DNA from: an uncultured Alphaproteobacteria bacterium
GTDB taxonomy: Bacteria; Pseudomonadota; Alphaproteobacteria; HIMB59; GCA-002718135
NCBI GenBank assembly: GCA_902615625.1
Contig: CACMPM010000007.1
Span: 1-62,789 of the forward strand
Reading direction: 5' to 3'
Length of the DNA: 62,789 nucleotides
Of the stretch, positions 1 through 7,783 are shown piece after piece. A program made the translations under genes and the position numbers. Position 1 is the first letter of the stretch. The number at the start of each line of letters is the position of its first letter. The notes under the pieces were generated by a model that saw only the letters and a list, made by a program, of their open reading frames with translations, did not search any database and was not told the origin of the DNA.

Positions 1-509
1 TTGCAGGACCTACAAAGTATCTTCAGAATATTTCAATTGATGAATGGGATCAAACAATCAAAACAAATCTTAGTTCACATTTTTACTTTACCAAATTTGC
101 TATACCATTCTTAAAAAAATCTAAAAAAGCATCAATTATCAATTTATCTTCAACTGCTGGCTTGTTTGGTTATGCTCAAAGATCTCCTTACACATCTAGT
201 AAATGGGCAATAATTGGATTAACTAAAACATTAGCTGTTGAATTAGGAAAATTTAAAATACGAGTAAATGCAATTTGTCCAGGTTCAGTGAATGGTGATA
301 GAATGGACAGAGTAATAAATGCAAAAGCTAAATTAATTAAATCAACAAGCAATAAAGTAAGAAAAGAATTAGAGTCAATGGTTTCATTAAAAACATTTGT
401 AGAAAAAGAAGATATTGCATCAATGGCTTTATTTTTATTAAGTGATGCCTCAGAAAATATATCTGGTCAAATCATGACTGTTGATGGAAATACTGAAAGA
501 ATGAATTAG
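1..509 (+). CDS. SDR family oxidoreductase, 5' end cut off by the window
   Basis: The open frame continues upstream of the first ATG to the window edge, so this is the C-terminal part of a short-chain dehydrogenase/reductase. Its first visible residues read AGP, the end of the family's NAG-type motif. A Ser of the INLSSTAG segment followed by YTSSK gives the Ser-Tyr-Lys catalytic set, and the end (SGQIMTVDGN) is the usual SDR terminus. It would catalyse NAD(P)-dependent oxidation or reduction of an alcohol/ketone substrate that cannot be named. The stop overlaps the GTG start of the GMC oxidoreductase by one base, so the two are probably co-transcribed and may act on related substrates. Confidence 0.9.
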   Translation, partial: AGPTKYLQNISIDEWDQTIKTNLSSHFYFTKFAIPFLKKSKKASIINLSSTAGLFGYAQRSPYTSSKWAIIGLTKTLAVELGKFKIRVNAICPGSVNGDRMDRVINAKAKLIKSTSNKVRKELESMVSLKTFVEKEDIASMALFLLSDASENISGQIMTVDGNTERMN

Positions 510-2110
510 TGGATAACAACGCTGACTACATCATTGTTGGAGCAGGGTCGGCAGGTTGTGTTTTAGCTAACAGATTGTCTTCACAATCTAAAAATTCTGT
601 AATTTTATTAGAAGCTGGCCCATCCAGTAAAACATGGAAGGTTGATATGCCAAGTGCACTTCTATATGCAATGCATGACCCCAAGTATAATTGGAAATAT
701 TATACTGACCCTGAGCCATTTTTAAATAATAGATCTTTATATTGTCCAAGAGGTAAAATGATTGGAGGATGTTCTTCACATAACGGCATGGTTTTTGCTA
801 GAGGTCATAAAGAAGATTTTGATAGATGGTCTTCAAGTGGTTTAACTGATTGGTCATATGAAAAAGTTGTACCTTTTTTTAAAAAATTAGAAACTTGGTC
901 TCATAATAGCAATGAAAGAGGTAAAGAGGGACCATTAAAAGTAAATAAATCAAACATAGATAAAAAATATCCTTTATTTAAAAAAGTTTTAGAAGCTGCA
1001 CAAGAAGCTGGATATAAAATATTTAATGACTCTAATAATATTGATAATGAAGGTTTTGGAACTTTTGATGTAACAATAAACAACGGTGTCAGACAAAGTG
1101 TTGCTAAAGCATATTTAGAGCCAATCCAAAATAGAAAAAATCTAAGAATAATAAATAATATTGATGTTAAAAAAATTCTTTTTAAAAATAAAACTGCAAT
1201 TGGTGTTGAAACGATTAAAAAAAATATAACCAATAATTATTTAGCCAATAAAGAAGTTATACTTTGTGCAGGTTCAATTAATTCTCCTAAAATTCTTCAA
1301 TTATCCGGAATAGGTAATGAAAAACATCTTAAAAGCTTGGGAATAGAGGTAATTAATAATTTAGTTGGGGTGGGAGAAAATTTACAAGATCATTTAGAGA
1401 TGTATATTCAATATAAATCAAAAAAAAATGAAACATTGCATTCTTTAGCAACAAATTTTCTCTATCAAGCAATTGAAGGATCAAAATGGTTTTTGTTTAA
1501 AAAAGGTAGGTTAGCAAACTCACACTTAGAGTTAGGAGGGTTTGTTAAATCTGACAAATCATATAATCATCCAAACTTACAATTTCATTTTTTTCCATAC
1601 TTAGTTATTAATCATGGTTTAGAAAATCCTAATTTTGAAGCTTTTCAATTTCATGTTTGTCCAAATAGACCAAAAAGTAGGGGGTTTGTTAAAATTAAAA
1701 CAAATAACTATAAAGATGACCCTAAAATACAATTTAATTATCTTAAGCATGAAGACGATTTAAAACAAATGAGAGAAGGTGTGGGAATTGCTAAAAAAAT
1801 ATTATCTCAAAAAGCACTAAAAGAATATGTTGGCACTGAAATTAGGCCTGGGAAGAATGTATCTAATCAAAAAGAGTTAGATGAAGTTATTAAAAATACT
1901 TCTGAATCTGCGTATCATCCGTCATGCACAAATAAAATGGGTGAGGACAAAACTTCAGTTGTAGACCAAAACTTAAGGGTTCATGGAATTCAAAATTTAA
2001 GAGTTATTGATGCTTCTGTAATGCCAGATATTGTTAGTGCTAATTTAAATGCAACCACTATTATGATTGCGGAAAAAGCTTACGACCAAATAGATAGTAC
2101 CGTTAGTTAG
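509..2110 (+). CDS. GMC-family FAD-dependent oxidoreductase (choline/alcohol dehydrogenase-like)
   Basis: This 533-residue flavoprotein starts with GTG inside the upstream stop (TAGTG). The FAD-binding motif GAGSAG is at residues 11-16. The second GMC signature is represented by the region ending GSINSPKILQLSGIG. The C-terminal active-site pair is visible as His470 (YHPSCTNKMG) and Asn514 (ANLNATT). The family oxidises alcohols such as choline. With a carnitine/betaine cluster a few genes away a choline-like substrate is possible, but the sequence does not settle it. Length is normal for the family. The enzyme class is secure and the substrate unknown. Confidence 0.92.
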   Translation: MDNNADYIIVGAGSAGCVLANRLSSQSKNSVILLEAGPSSKTWKVDMPSALLYAMHDPKYNWKYYTDPEPFLNNRSLYCPRGKMIGGCSSHNGMVFARGHKEDFDRWSSSGLTDWSYEKVVPFFKKLETWSHNSNERGKEGPLKVNKSNIDKKYPLFKKVLEAAQEAGYKIFNDSNNIDNEGFGTFDVTINNGVRQSVAKAYLEPIQNRKNLRIINNIDVKKILFKNKTAIGVETIKKNITNNYLANKEVILCAGSINSPKILQLSGIGNEKHLKSLGIEVINNLVGVGENLQDHLEMYIQYKSKKNETLHSLATNFLYQAIEGSKWFLFKKGRLANSHLELGGFVKSDKSYNHPNLQFHFFPYLVINHGLENPNFEAFQFHVCPNRPKSRGFVKIKTNNYKDDPKIQFNYLKHEDDLKQMREGVGIAKKILSQKALKEYVGTEIRPGKNVSNQKELDEVIKNTSESAYHPSCTNKMGEDKTSVVDQNLRVHGIQNLRVIDASVMPDIVSANLNATTIMIAEKAYDQIDSTVS

Positions 2111-2130
2111 AGAATTAAAATCCAATAAAA

Positions 2131-2310
2131 TTAGATAGTTTTTCTTCTAAGAGTCCAACCGTATCTTTCGCTGTAGTATGCTTCGATACCATCAGCAAGA
2201 TTAAGGTCATAATTTGAGTCTATAGAACCTTCAAGAACCTTCTTCTCAATAGAACTCTGCTCTAGGCTTTCTTTTTGATTATTAATATTTTCTGTTAATT
2301 TACTATTCAT
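2131..2310 (-). CDS. small uncharacterised protein, 59 aa
   Basis: An ATG at 2310 on the minus strand opens a 59-codon frame ending in TAA at 2131. The product is hydrophilic, with a Glu/Gln/Ser-rich N-terminal half and a more structured end (DGIEAYYSERYGWTLRRKT) rich in Tyr, Trp and Arg. There is no signal peptide, membrane segment or cysteine. It fills most of the only gap above 300 bases in the window, lies opposite the ScfR-like regulator gene, and runs towards the GMC gene with a 20-base gap. The complex amino-acid composition in an AT-rich background argues for a real gene. I do not recognise its family. It could be a cofactor or target of the adjacent regulator, which is inference only. 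Confidence 0.6.
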   Translation of the reverse strand: MNSKLTENINNQKESLEQSSIEKKVLEGSIDSNYDLNLADGIEAYYSERYGWTLRRKTI

Positions 2311-2342
2311 ATTTACAGATTTTACAAATACATAATAATGAG

Positions 2343-2363
2343 AGAAAAAACTAGAGTTTTTCT
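2343..2363. promoter_or_regulatory. imperfect inverted repeat in divergent intergenic region
   Basis: AGAAAAAACT and AGTTTTTCT flank a two-base centre, with one extra A in the left arm. It lies between the 59-residue gene (minus) and the ScfR-like gene (plus), where an operator or hairpin could act on either. In such AT-rich DNA a chance origin is possible. Confidence 0.3.
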
Positions 2364-2401
2364 TATTTTTAATGTAAAGAAAATTACTTTAAATTTTTTA
2401 T

Positions 2402-2419
2402 TTTTGTAAATTTTGTAAA
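2402..2419 (+). repeat. tandem 9-bp repeat TTTTGTAAA x2 abutting a start codon
   Basis: Two exact copies of TTTTGTAAA lie head to tail, and the last A is the first base of the ATG of the ScfR-like gene. An inverted near copy (TTTACAAAT) is at 2321-2329 near the divergent start. They occupy the place where a ribosome binding site would be, so no Shine-Dalgarno is visible. They resemble autoregulatory operator half-sites; this role is inferred. Confidence 0.45.
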
Positions 2420-3858
2420 TGAATATTGAACCTGACATAAATTTTGGTCCAAGGTTAAAAAAACAAAGGATAAGCAAAGGTTTTTCACAAGCTGAATTAT
2501 CAAAAACTATTGGAATATCTCCTAGTTATTTAAATTTAATTGAAAGTGGAAAAAGAAAAATACCGCTTTCCTTACTAATTAAAGCAGCTGATAAATTAGA
2601 TTTATCAATTAAAGACTTCTCAACAGAATCAAGCAAACGACTTCTTTCAGACGTTATGGATGTTTTAAGCAATGAAATTTTTGATGATTTAAAGATAACC
2701 AATCATGACACAAGTGACTTTATTGGTTCAAATCCTAACATAGCTAAAGCATTACTGACAATAAATGATTCTTTTAAAAGCTTTAAAGAAGATATGCAAA
2801 ATCGACTTGAAACGATGGATGTCAATGCAAATCAAATAGAAAAACCAACAAGACTACCTGTAGAAATTGTTTCAGATATTCTTCAAGAAAATAAAAATTA
2901 CTTTCATGATTTAGAAATAAGTTCTGAAAATCTAAGAAAAGAAATAGGTCTTGAATCTGGACCTAACATTGGTTCTGGATCTAAATTATCACTTTATCTC
3001 AAAGAAAAACATGGAATTGAAGTTAAAATTGTAACCATAAACGAAGATGAAAAAATAGTAAAAAGATTTGATGAAAATTCAAAGATTTTTTATCTTTCTG
3101 AAATGTTAACTTACACATCAAGAAACTTTCATTTAGCATCACAAGTTGCTTATTTAGAGGCTAATGATGTTATCAATAAAGTTATTAAAGATAATAATGT
3201 TGAGTCAGAAGAAGTAGAGCCTTTGCTTAAACTATCTTTATTAAATTACTACGCTGCTGCTTTTATGATGCCTTATAACGATTTTTTAAAGAGTGCTAAA
3301 TTACATAAATATGATGTGGAAATTTTGATGCATCATTATGCTTGTAGTTTTGAACAAGTTACACATAGATTAACAAATCTTCAAAGATCTGGAAACGAAG
3401 GAGTGCCATTTCATTTTCTAAAAACAGATATTGCTGGAAATGTGTCAAAGCGATTTTCTTTATCTGGTATTCATATACCAAGACATGGAGGTTCTTGTCC
3501 TAGATGGAATGTGTATACTGCATTTTTAAATCCTGGAAAAATTCACCCTCAAATATCTAAGATGCCTGATGGGCGAGTATATTTTTGCATCGCAAGAGCT
3601 TTTGAGAAAGGAATTGAAAAACATGGAATGCCTAAAAGTTTTGTTTCGATTGGTCTTGGTTGTGATATGAAATACGCTAAAGATCTAATTTATTCTGAAG
3701 GAATTGATCTAAATAATAAAAAATTACAAATGCCAATTGGAGTTTCTTGCAGGATATGCCCTAGAGTGGAATGTCAGCAAAGAGCATTTCCTCCAATTGA
3801 TAAAGAACTTAAATTAGATATAAAATATAGGGGGACGTCGCCCTACGTTACAATTTAG
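2419..3858 (+). CDS. XRE-type HTH transcriptional regulator, ScfR/RamB-like (DUF2083)
   Basis: This 479-residue protein has an N-terminal XRE helix-turn-helix at about residues 10-67 (FSQAELSKTIGISPSYLNLIE). A central IrrE-like region has no HExxH protease motif, and a C-terminal DUF2083 domain is cysteine-rich (CPRWN, FCIARAF, GLGCD, SCRICPRVECQQRA). This layout matches the ScfR/RamB/PrpR family, whose members control short-chain fatty-acid or acetate/propionate metabolism. The conserved cysteines suggest a metal or Fe-S site, as yet unproven. Its targets here may be the neighbouring oxidoreductases. The gene ends directly against the convergent oxidoreductase with no gap. It starts at an ATG preceded by tandem repeats rather than a ribosome binding site. 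Confidence 0.88.
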   Translation: MNIEPDINFGPRLKKQRISKGFSQAELSKTIGISPSYLNLIESGKRKIPLSLLIKAADKLDLSIKDFSTESSKRLLSDVMDVLSNEIFDDLKITNHDTSDFIGSNPNIAKALLTINDSFKSFKEDMQNRLETMDVNANQIEKPTRLPVEIVSDILQENKNYFHDLEISSENLRKEIGLESGPNIGSGSKLSLYLKEKHGIEVKIVTINEDEKIVKRFDENSKIFYLSEMLTYTSRNFHLASQVAYLEANDVINKVIKDNNVESEEVEPLLKLSLLNYYAAAFMMPYNDFLKSAKLHKYDVEILMHHYACSFEQVTHRLTNLQRSGNEGVPFHFLKTDIAGNVSKRFSLSGIHIPRHGGSCPRWNVYTAFLNPGKIHPQISKMPDGRVYFCIARAFEKGIEKHGMPKSFVSIGLGCDMKYAKDLIYSEGIDLNNKKLQMPIGVSCRICPRVECQQRAFPPIDKELKLDIKYRGTSPYVTI

Positions 3859-4866
3859 TTAAATTTTAACTAACATTTTACCTAAATTTTTACCATTAAG
3901 TAGATCTATAAATGCTTTAGGAGCATTTTCTATATTTTCATAAATTGTTTCTTTAAACTTTATTTTTCCTTCTGAAAGCCAATTTCGCATATCAGTTTCA
4001 AAAGGCTCGTTATCATTTTCATGATCAAAAATTAAAAAACCTTTTATAGTTAATCTTTTTACTAATACGTGAGCCATATTTTTTAGTCCAGCAGGTGCAG
4101 AAGTAGAATTCATTTGAGATATTCTTCCACAAATAATAATTCTTCCAAAATTTTTCATTCGAAAAATTGCAGACTCTAAAAAATCACCTCCTACATTATC
4201 AAAGTATAAGTCAAATCCTTCAGGACAAATTTCTTTTAAGTGAACAACAAGGTTATCAATTTTTTTATAATTAAATGCTACATCAACATTTAATTCATTT
4301 TTTAACCAATCAACTTTTTCATCTGATCCTGTACTAGCATATACTTTGCATCCTAAATTTTTTGCAATTTGACAAACTGTTGAACCAACACTTCCACCTG
4401 CTGAAGATACAAGAATACTTTGTCCTTTTTGTATTTTCCCGTGATTAAAAAGACCAATATATGCAGTTTGCCCTGTCATTCCTAAAGGCCCAAGATAAGT
4501 TTGCAATGGTAGATTGAAATTATTTATTTTTTTTAAATCATTGCCTTTGCAAACGAAGTTATCTCTCATTCCAAAATTACTGAAAACAACATCTCCTTCT
4601 TTAAATTGTGAATCTTTTGATTTTTGGACTGACCCAATTGCATAACCTTCCATTTCATCACCTAGTAAAAAGGGTGGTTTATAATTTTTACGTTCTGTCA
4701 TCCTTGCTCTCATATACGGATCAACAGATATCCATGAATTAAGAACATGAATATTATTTGTTTCATCTAATTCTAAAGTTTTAGATTTAATTTCAAAATC
4801 TTCTTCTTTAGGTAACCCAGTTGGTATATAATTTTTTAAAGCTACATATTTTGAGATTATTGTCAT
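3859..4866 (-). CDS. NADP-dependent MDR oxidoreductase (CurA / leukotriene B4 dehydrogenase-like)
   Basis: This 335-residue protein is a zinc-free medium-chain dehydrogenase/reductase. The N-terminal half is a GroES-like fold (WISVDPYMRARM). The Rossmann motif is SSAGGSVGSTV at about residues 154-164, followed by the YASTGSDEK segment typical of NADP-binding members. These enzymes reduce activated C=C bonds of enones or related carbonyls. It is the last gene of a minus-strand run with the carnitine dehydrogenase (2-base gap), so it may serve the same catabolic unit, although no known carnitine route needs it. Substrate unknown. Confidence 0.88.
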   Translation of the reverse strand: MTIISKYVALKNYIPTGLPKEEDFEIKSKTLELDETNNIHVLNSWISVDPYMRARMTERKNYKPPFLLGDEMEGYAIGSVQKSKDSQFKEGDVVFSNFGMRDNFVCKGNDLKKINNFNLPLQTYLGPLGMTGQTAYIGLFNHGKIQKGQSILVSSAGGSVGSTVCQIAKNLGCKVYASTGSDEKVDWLKNELNVDVAFNYKKIDNLVVHLKEICPEGFDLYFDNVGGDFLESAIFRMKNFGRIIICGRISQMNSTSAPAGLKNMAHVLVKRLTIKGFLIFDHENDNEPFETDMRNWLSEGKIKFKETIYENIENAPKAFIDLLNGKNLGKMLVKI

Positions 4867-4868
4867 AA

Positions 4869-5789
4869 TTATAATTTATATTTTTTCTTTAATTCTAGCA
4901 AATCTATTAAGAAATTATCTCTTATGTTACTTAAATCTTTTATAGAATGATTCTTTGATTGTTTTTTTGTGCCTTTAATGATTTTTTCTTTAAGTTTTTT
5001 TGTTAGTTTTGGAGATTTGAGTTTAGTCCACGGAAGCTTCAATGCTGGTCCAAACTGATCTAGCATATGTTTCATACCCATTTCTCCTCCCGCTAAGTGA
5101 AATGTCAAAAAAGTTCCCATTAGAGCCCATCTCATACCAGGACCATAAGTTATTGCTTCATCTAAATCTTTTGTTGAAGCATATCCATCATTTATAATAT
5201 GTAAACCCTCTCTCCACAAAGCTTCTTGCAATCTATCAGATAAAAAGCCCGGTAATTCTTTTTCTACAAATAATGTTTTCATTTTAATTTTTTGATAAAA
5301 TTTTTTTGCTTTTTTAAGATATAAATTTGTAGTTTTTTTACCTTTTACAATTTCAACCAAAGGGAGAATATATACAGGGTTAAATGGATGAGCTATGATT
5401 AACCTTTTTGGATTAATACATTTTGATTGTAAATCTGATGGAAGTAAACCAGATGAACTTGAAGCAATTATTGAATTTGAGGGTGAATATTTACTTATAT
5501 TTTTTATAACATCTTTTTTTAAAGTTAATCGTTCGGGTACATTTTCCTGAATTAAATCTGCATTTATTACCGCTTCTTCAATACTGTCTACGATTTCCAA
5601 ATTTTTGAAATTGATTTTTGTATTATATAATTTCTTTATAATTGAGTTTGTTCTTGTTATTTCTTCTTTTAGAAAATGTAATTGCTGAGAATTTTTATCA
5701 AATGCTTTGACTCTTATACCATTAGCGAGAAATCTAAGTATCCAGCCAGTACCAATTACACCAGTTCCAATGACAGCAATATTTTTCAA
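4869..5789 (-). CDS. lcdH: L-carnitine 3-dehydrogenase
   Basis: This 306-residue member of the 3-hydroxyacyl-CoA dehydrogenase family would oxidise L-carnitine to 3-dehydrocarnitine with NAD. The NAD motif GTGVIGTGW is at residues 8-16 and the catalytic His is probably His134 (AHPFNP) with Glu146. The segment from about residue 216 (GPGMRWALMG, HLAGGEMGMKHML, FGPALKLPWT) is characteristic of carnitine dehydrogenases and separates it from beta-oxidation enzymes. The start is TTG, one base after the stop of the BKACE gene, indicating translational coupling. Some homologues are fused to a thioesterase; here the thioesterase is a separate gene at 6724. Confidence 0.88.
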   Translation of the reverse strand: MKNIAVIGTGVIGTGWILRFLANGIRVKAFDKNSQQLHFLKEEITRTNSIIKKLYNTKINFKNLEIVDSIEEAVINADLIQENVPERLTLKKDVIKNISKYSPSNSIIASSSSGLLPSDLQSKCINPKRLIIAHPFNPVYILPLVEIVKGKKTTNLYLKKAKKFYQKIKMKTLFVEKELPGFLSDRLQEALWREGLHIINDGYASTKDLDEAITYGPGMRWALMGTFLTFHLAGGEMGMKHMLDQFGPALKLPWTKLKSPKLTKKLKEKIIKGTKKQSKNHSIKDLSNIRDNFLIDLLELKKKYKL

Positions 5790-5790
5790 A

Positions 5791-6681
5791 TTAAAAATGT
5801 TTTTTTAGTTTTAATTTCTCTCTAGTCTGTTGAGGTGATAAAATAGAAGCTCCCATATCTTCAACAATACATCTTGCCTTTTCAACCAACTGTGCATTTG
5901 ATGCAAAAACTCCTTTTTTTAAATAAAGATTGTCTTCAAGTCCCACACGAACATTTCCTCCCAAAATAACTGCTTGTGCAGCCATAGGCATTTGTGATCT
6001 TCCTATTCCAAACCCAGACCAAACACCTTCAGAAGGTACCATTTCAGCCATAGCTTTCATTGCGCTCGTTGTTGCAGGTGATCCCCAAGGTATGCCAAGG
6101 CATATTTGATAAAAAGGAGGGCCATCAATTAAACCTTCTTTATAAAGTTGGTTAGCAAACCATAAATGACCCATTTCAAAAGCTTCCATTTCTGGCTTCA
6201 CCCCAAGCTCCTGCATTTTTTTTGCTGCAGTTCTTAGTTGTATCGGTGTATGAATAAAAGTCATGTTTGAGTCACCAAAATTTAGTGAGCCGCAGTCTAA
6301 AGTACAAATTTCAGGCAATAACTCTTCAACATGTTCTAATCTGCTTAATGCATCGATCATATCAGTATTTGCTCCCACTGGATTTAAAGGATCTTTACCT
6401 GTTCCCACTTCAAAATCACCACCCATACCTGTAGTAAAATTTAAAACTACATCAGTTTCAGAGGAGCGAATTCTATCTGCCACTTCTTTATAATAACTTA
6501 AATTCCTAGAAGGTTTGCCATCAGGTTCTCTTACATGTACATGAGCTATTGCTGCACCTGCTTTGGCAGCTTCAATTGAAGCATCAGCAATTTGTTTTGG
6601 TGTTATAGGTAATTCAGGATGTTTACCTGCTGTATCACCAGATCCTGTTACAGCGCAGGAAATTATTACTTCATTATTCAT
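5791..6681 (-). CDS. BKACE family (DUF849) enzyme, probable 3-dehydrocarnitine cleavage enzyme
   Basis: This 296-residue beta-keto acid cleavage enzyme has zinc-binding histidines in [10 protein letters not shown] (His47, His49). A conserved terminal region carries [14 protein letters not shown]. The family condenses a beta-keto acid with acetyl-CoA, releasing acetoacetate and a new CoA thioester. Placed directly upstream of carnitine dehydrogenase, the expected reaction is 3-dehydrocarnitine plus acetyl-CoA giving betainyl-CoA plus acetoacetate (the CdhC role in Pseudomonas). The family call is from sequence; the substrate is assigned from the neighbours. It is divergent from the thioesterase gene across 42 bases, which must hold both promoters. 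Confidence 0.88.
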   Translation of the reverse strand: MNNEVIISCAVTGSGDTAGKHPELPITPKQIADASIEAAKAGAAIAHVHVREPDGKPSRNLSYYKEVADRIRSSETDVVLNFTTGMGGDFEVGTGKDPLNPVGANTDMIDALSRLEHVEELLPEICTLDCGSLNFGDSNMTFIHTPIQLRTAAKKMQELGVKPEMEAFEMGHLWFANQLYKEGLIDGPPFYQICLGIPWGSPATTSAMKAMAEMVPSEGVWSGFGIGRSQMPMAAQAVILGGNVRVGLEDNLYLKKGVFASNAQLVEKARCIVEDMGASILSPQQTREKLKLKKHF

Positions 6682-6723
6682 TATTTTAAACTACTATATT
6701 TTTTGAATTAATAAAGAAAAACA

Positions 6724-7191
6724 ATGAAGATATATTTAAATTCAGGAAGAGTAAAAAAAGAATGGACTGATTACAATGGTCATATGAATTTGGCATTTTA
6801 TATTCATCTTTTTGATGCTGGATGGGAAGTTCTTTTACAAAAATTTAATATGGGTGAAACTTCTGCTAAAACAGAGAAGAAAACTACTTTTGCCGTTGAG
6901 TCACACACAACTTATGACAAAGAAGTGAAAGAGGGTGATGAAGTAGATATTAATTTATTATTTCTTGATAGGGATAAAAAAAGATTAATTTATAAATTAG
7001 AAATGACACATAAACTTGAAGGTTATAGAGCAGCAACAACAGAGGTTTGTTCTTTGTATGTTGATTTAAATGTTAGAAAAGTTTCTGAATTAGAATTAGA
7101 AAAGCAAAAAGATATAGATAAATTTATTCAAGAAAATAAAAATAATTTTGATCCAGGTAACCTTACACTAATCAATAAGCTAAAAAAATAA
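6724..7191 (+). CDS. hotdog-fold thioesterase, probable betainyl-CoA thioesterase
   Basis: This 155-residue single-domain hotdog protein has an N-terminal motif EWTDYNGHMNLAFYIHLFD that matches the 4-hydroxybenzoyl-CoA thioesterase type, including the Asp of DYNGHMN as likely catalytic residue. In the carnitine pathway the betainyl-CoA made by the BKACE enzyme is hydrolysed to glycine betaine and CoA, and that is the obvious role here (CdhB role). It is divergent from the BKACE gene and ends exactly where the convergent HD-domain gene ends. The thioesterase family is clear; the substrate is inferred from context. Confidence 0.82.
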   Translation: MKIYLNSGRVKKEWTDYNGHMNLAFYIHLFDAGWEVLLQKFNMGETSAKTEKKTTFAVESHTTYDKEVKEGDEVDINLLFLDRDKKRLIYKLEMTHKLEGYRAATTEVCSLYVDLNVRKVSELELEKQKDIDKFIQENKNNFDPGNLTLINKLKK

Positions 7192-7770
7192 TTATAAATT
7201 TCTATAAGGTGTTCTATTGAATATTCTTTGAACCATTGGAACAAATTCTTTTAAAGGAATTGTATCATAATTTGGATCAAATGATGCTTGATCCCATCTT
7301 TCACAAAAATCTATAGTGTCTTTAAAGAATTCATGACCTTTGAATTTATCTCTTAGATTTCTATCTTTTCCATAATAATGATTATAGTAGTAGGCTTGAA
7401 ATAAACCGTGTTGTTCTACAATCCATCTTGTTTTTTCAGACACAAAGGGTTTTAATACTGCAGCTGCAAGTTCAGAATGATTAAGAGGTGCAATTTCATC
7501 ACCTATATCATGCAATAAGGAAGCCACCACCATTTCTTCAGAAGCTTGTTCACGTAACGCCCTTGATGCAGTTTGAAGAGAATGTTCTAATCTAGATACC
7601 TTATAGCCACCTAAAGAATTGTCTAAACTTTCTAGCACTCTTACTATTCTATCAGCTGTACCTTCAATGAATTTATCTTCAAAATTAGCAAGAAGTTCAT
7701 AATCCTCTTTATCACCATGTTTCATTTCAGTGAATTTTACTTCATCTTTAGACATGAAATAATTATACAT
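7192..7770 (-). CDS. HD-domain protein, PhnZ/TmpB-like putative diiron oxygenase
   Basis: This 192-residue single-domain HD protein has a metal-binding pattern of His63 (LEHSLQ), His87-Asp88 (LLHDIGDE), His98, His121 and an Asp near 160. The size and the spacing between the first His and the HD pair fit the small mixed-valent diiron oxygenases (PhnZ, TmpB) better than the larger HD phosphohydrolases. TmpB forms glycine betaine from a hydroxylated trimethylaminoethylphosphonate, so its presence beside a carnitine-to-betaine module is suggestive. A nucleotidase or phosphohydrolase cannot be excluded. An internal ATG at 7755 is an alternative start. The divergent agmatine deiminase starts only 13 bases away. 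Confidence 0.7.
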   Translation of the reverse strand: MYNYFMSKDEVKFTEMKHGDKEDYELLANFEDKFIEGTADRIVRVLESLDNSLGGYKVSRLEHSLQTASRALREQASEEMVVASLLHDIGDEIAPLNHSELAAAVLKPFVSEKTRWIVEQHGLFQAYYYNHYYGKDRNLRDKFKGHEFFKDTIDFCERWDQASFDPNYDTIPLKEFVPMVQRIFNRTPYRNL

Positions 7771-7783
7771 ATTTTTAAATTTT

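Noticed and set aside
588..1233. Antisense open frames inside the GMC gene
   Set aside because: They are shadows of a strongly conserved coding sequence and have no recognisable motifs.
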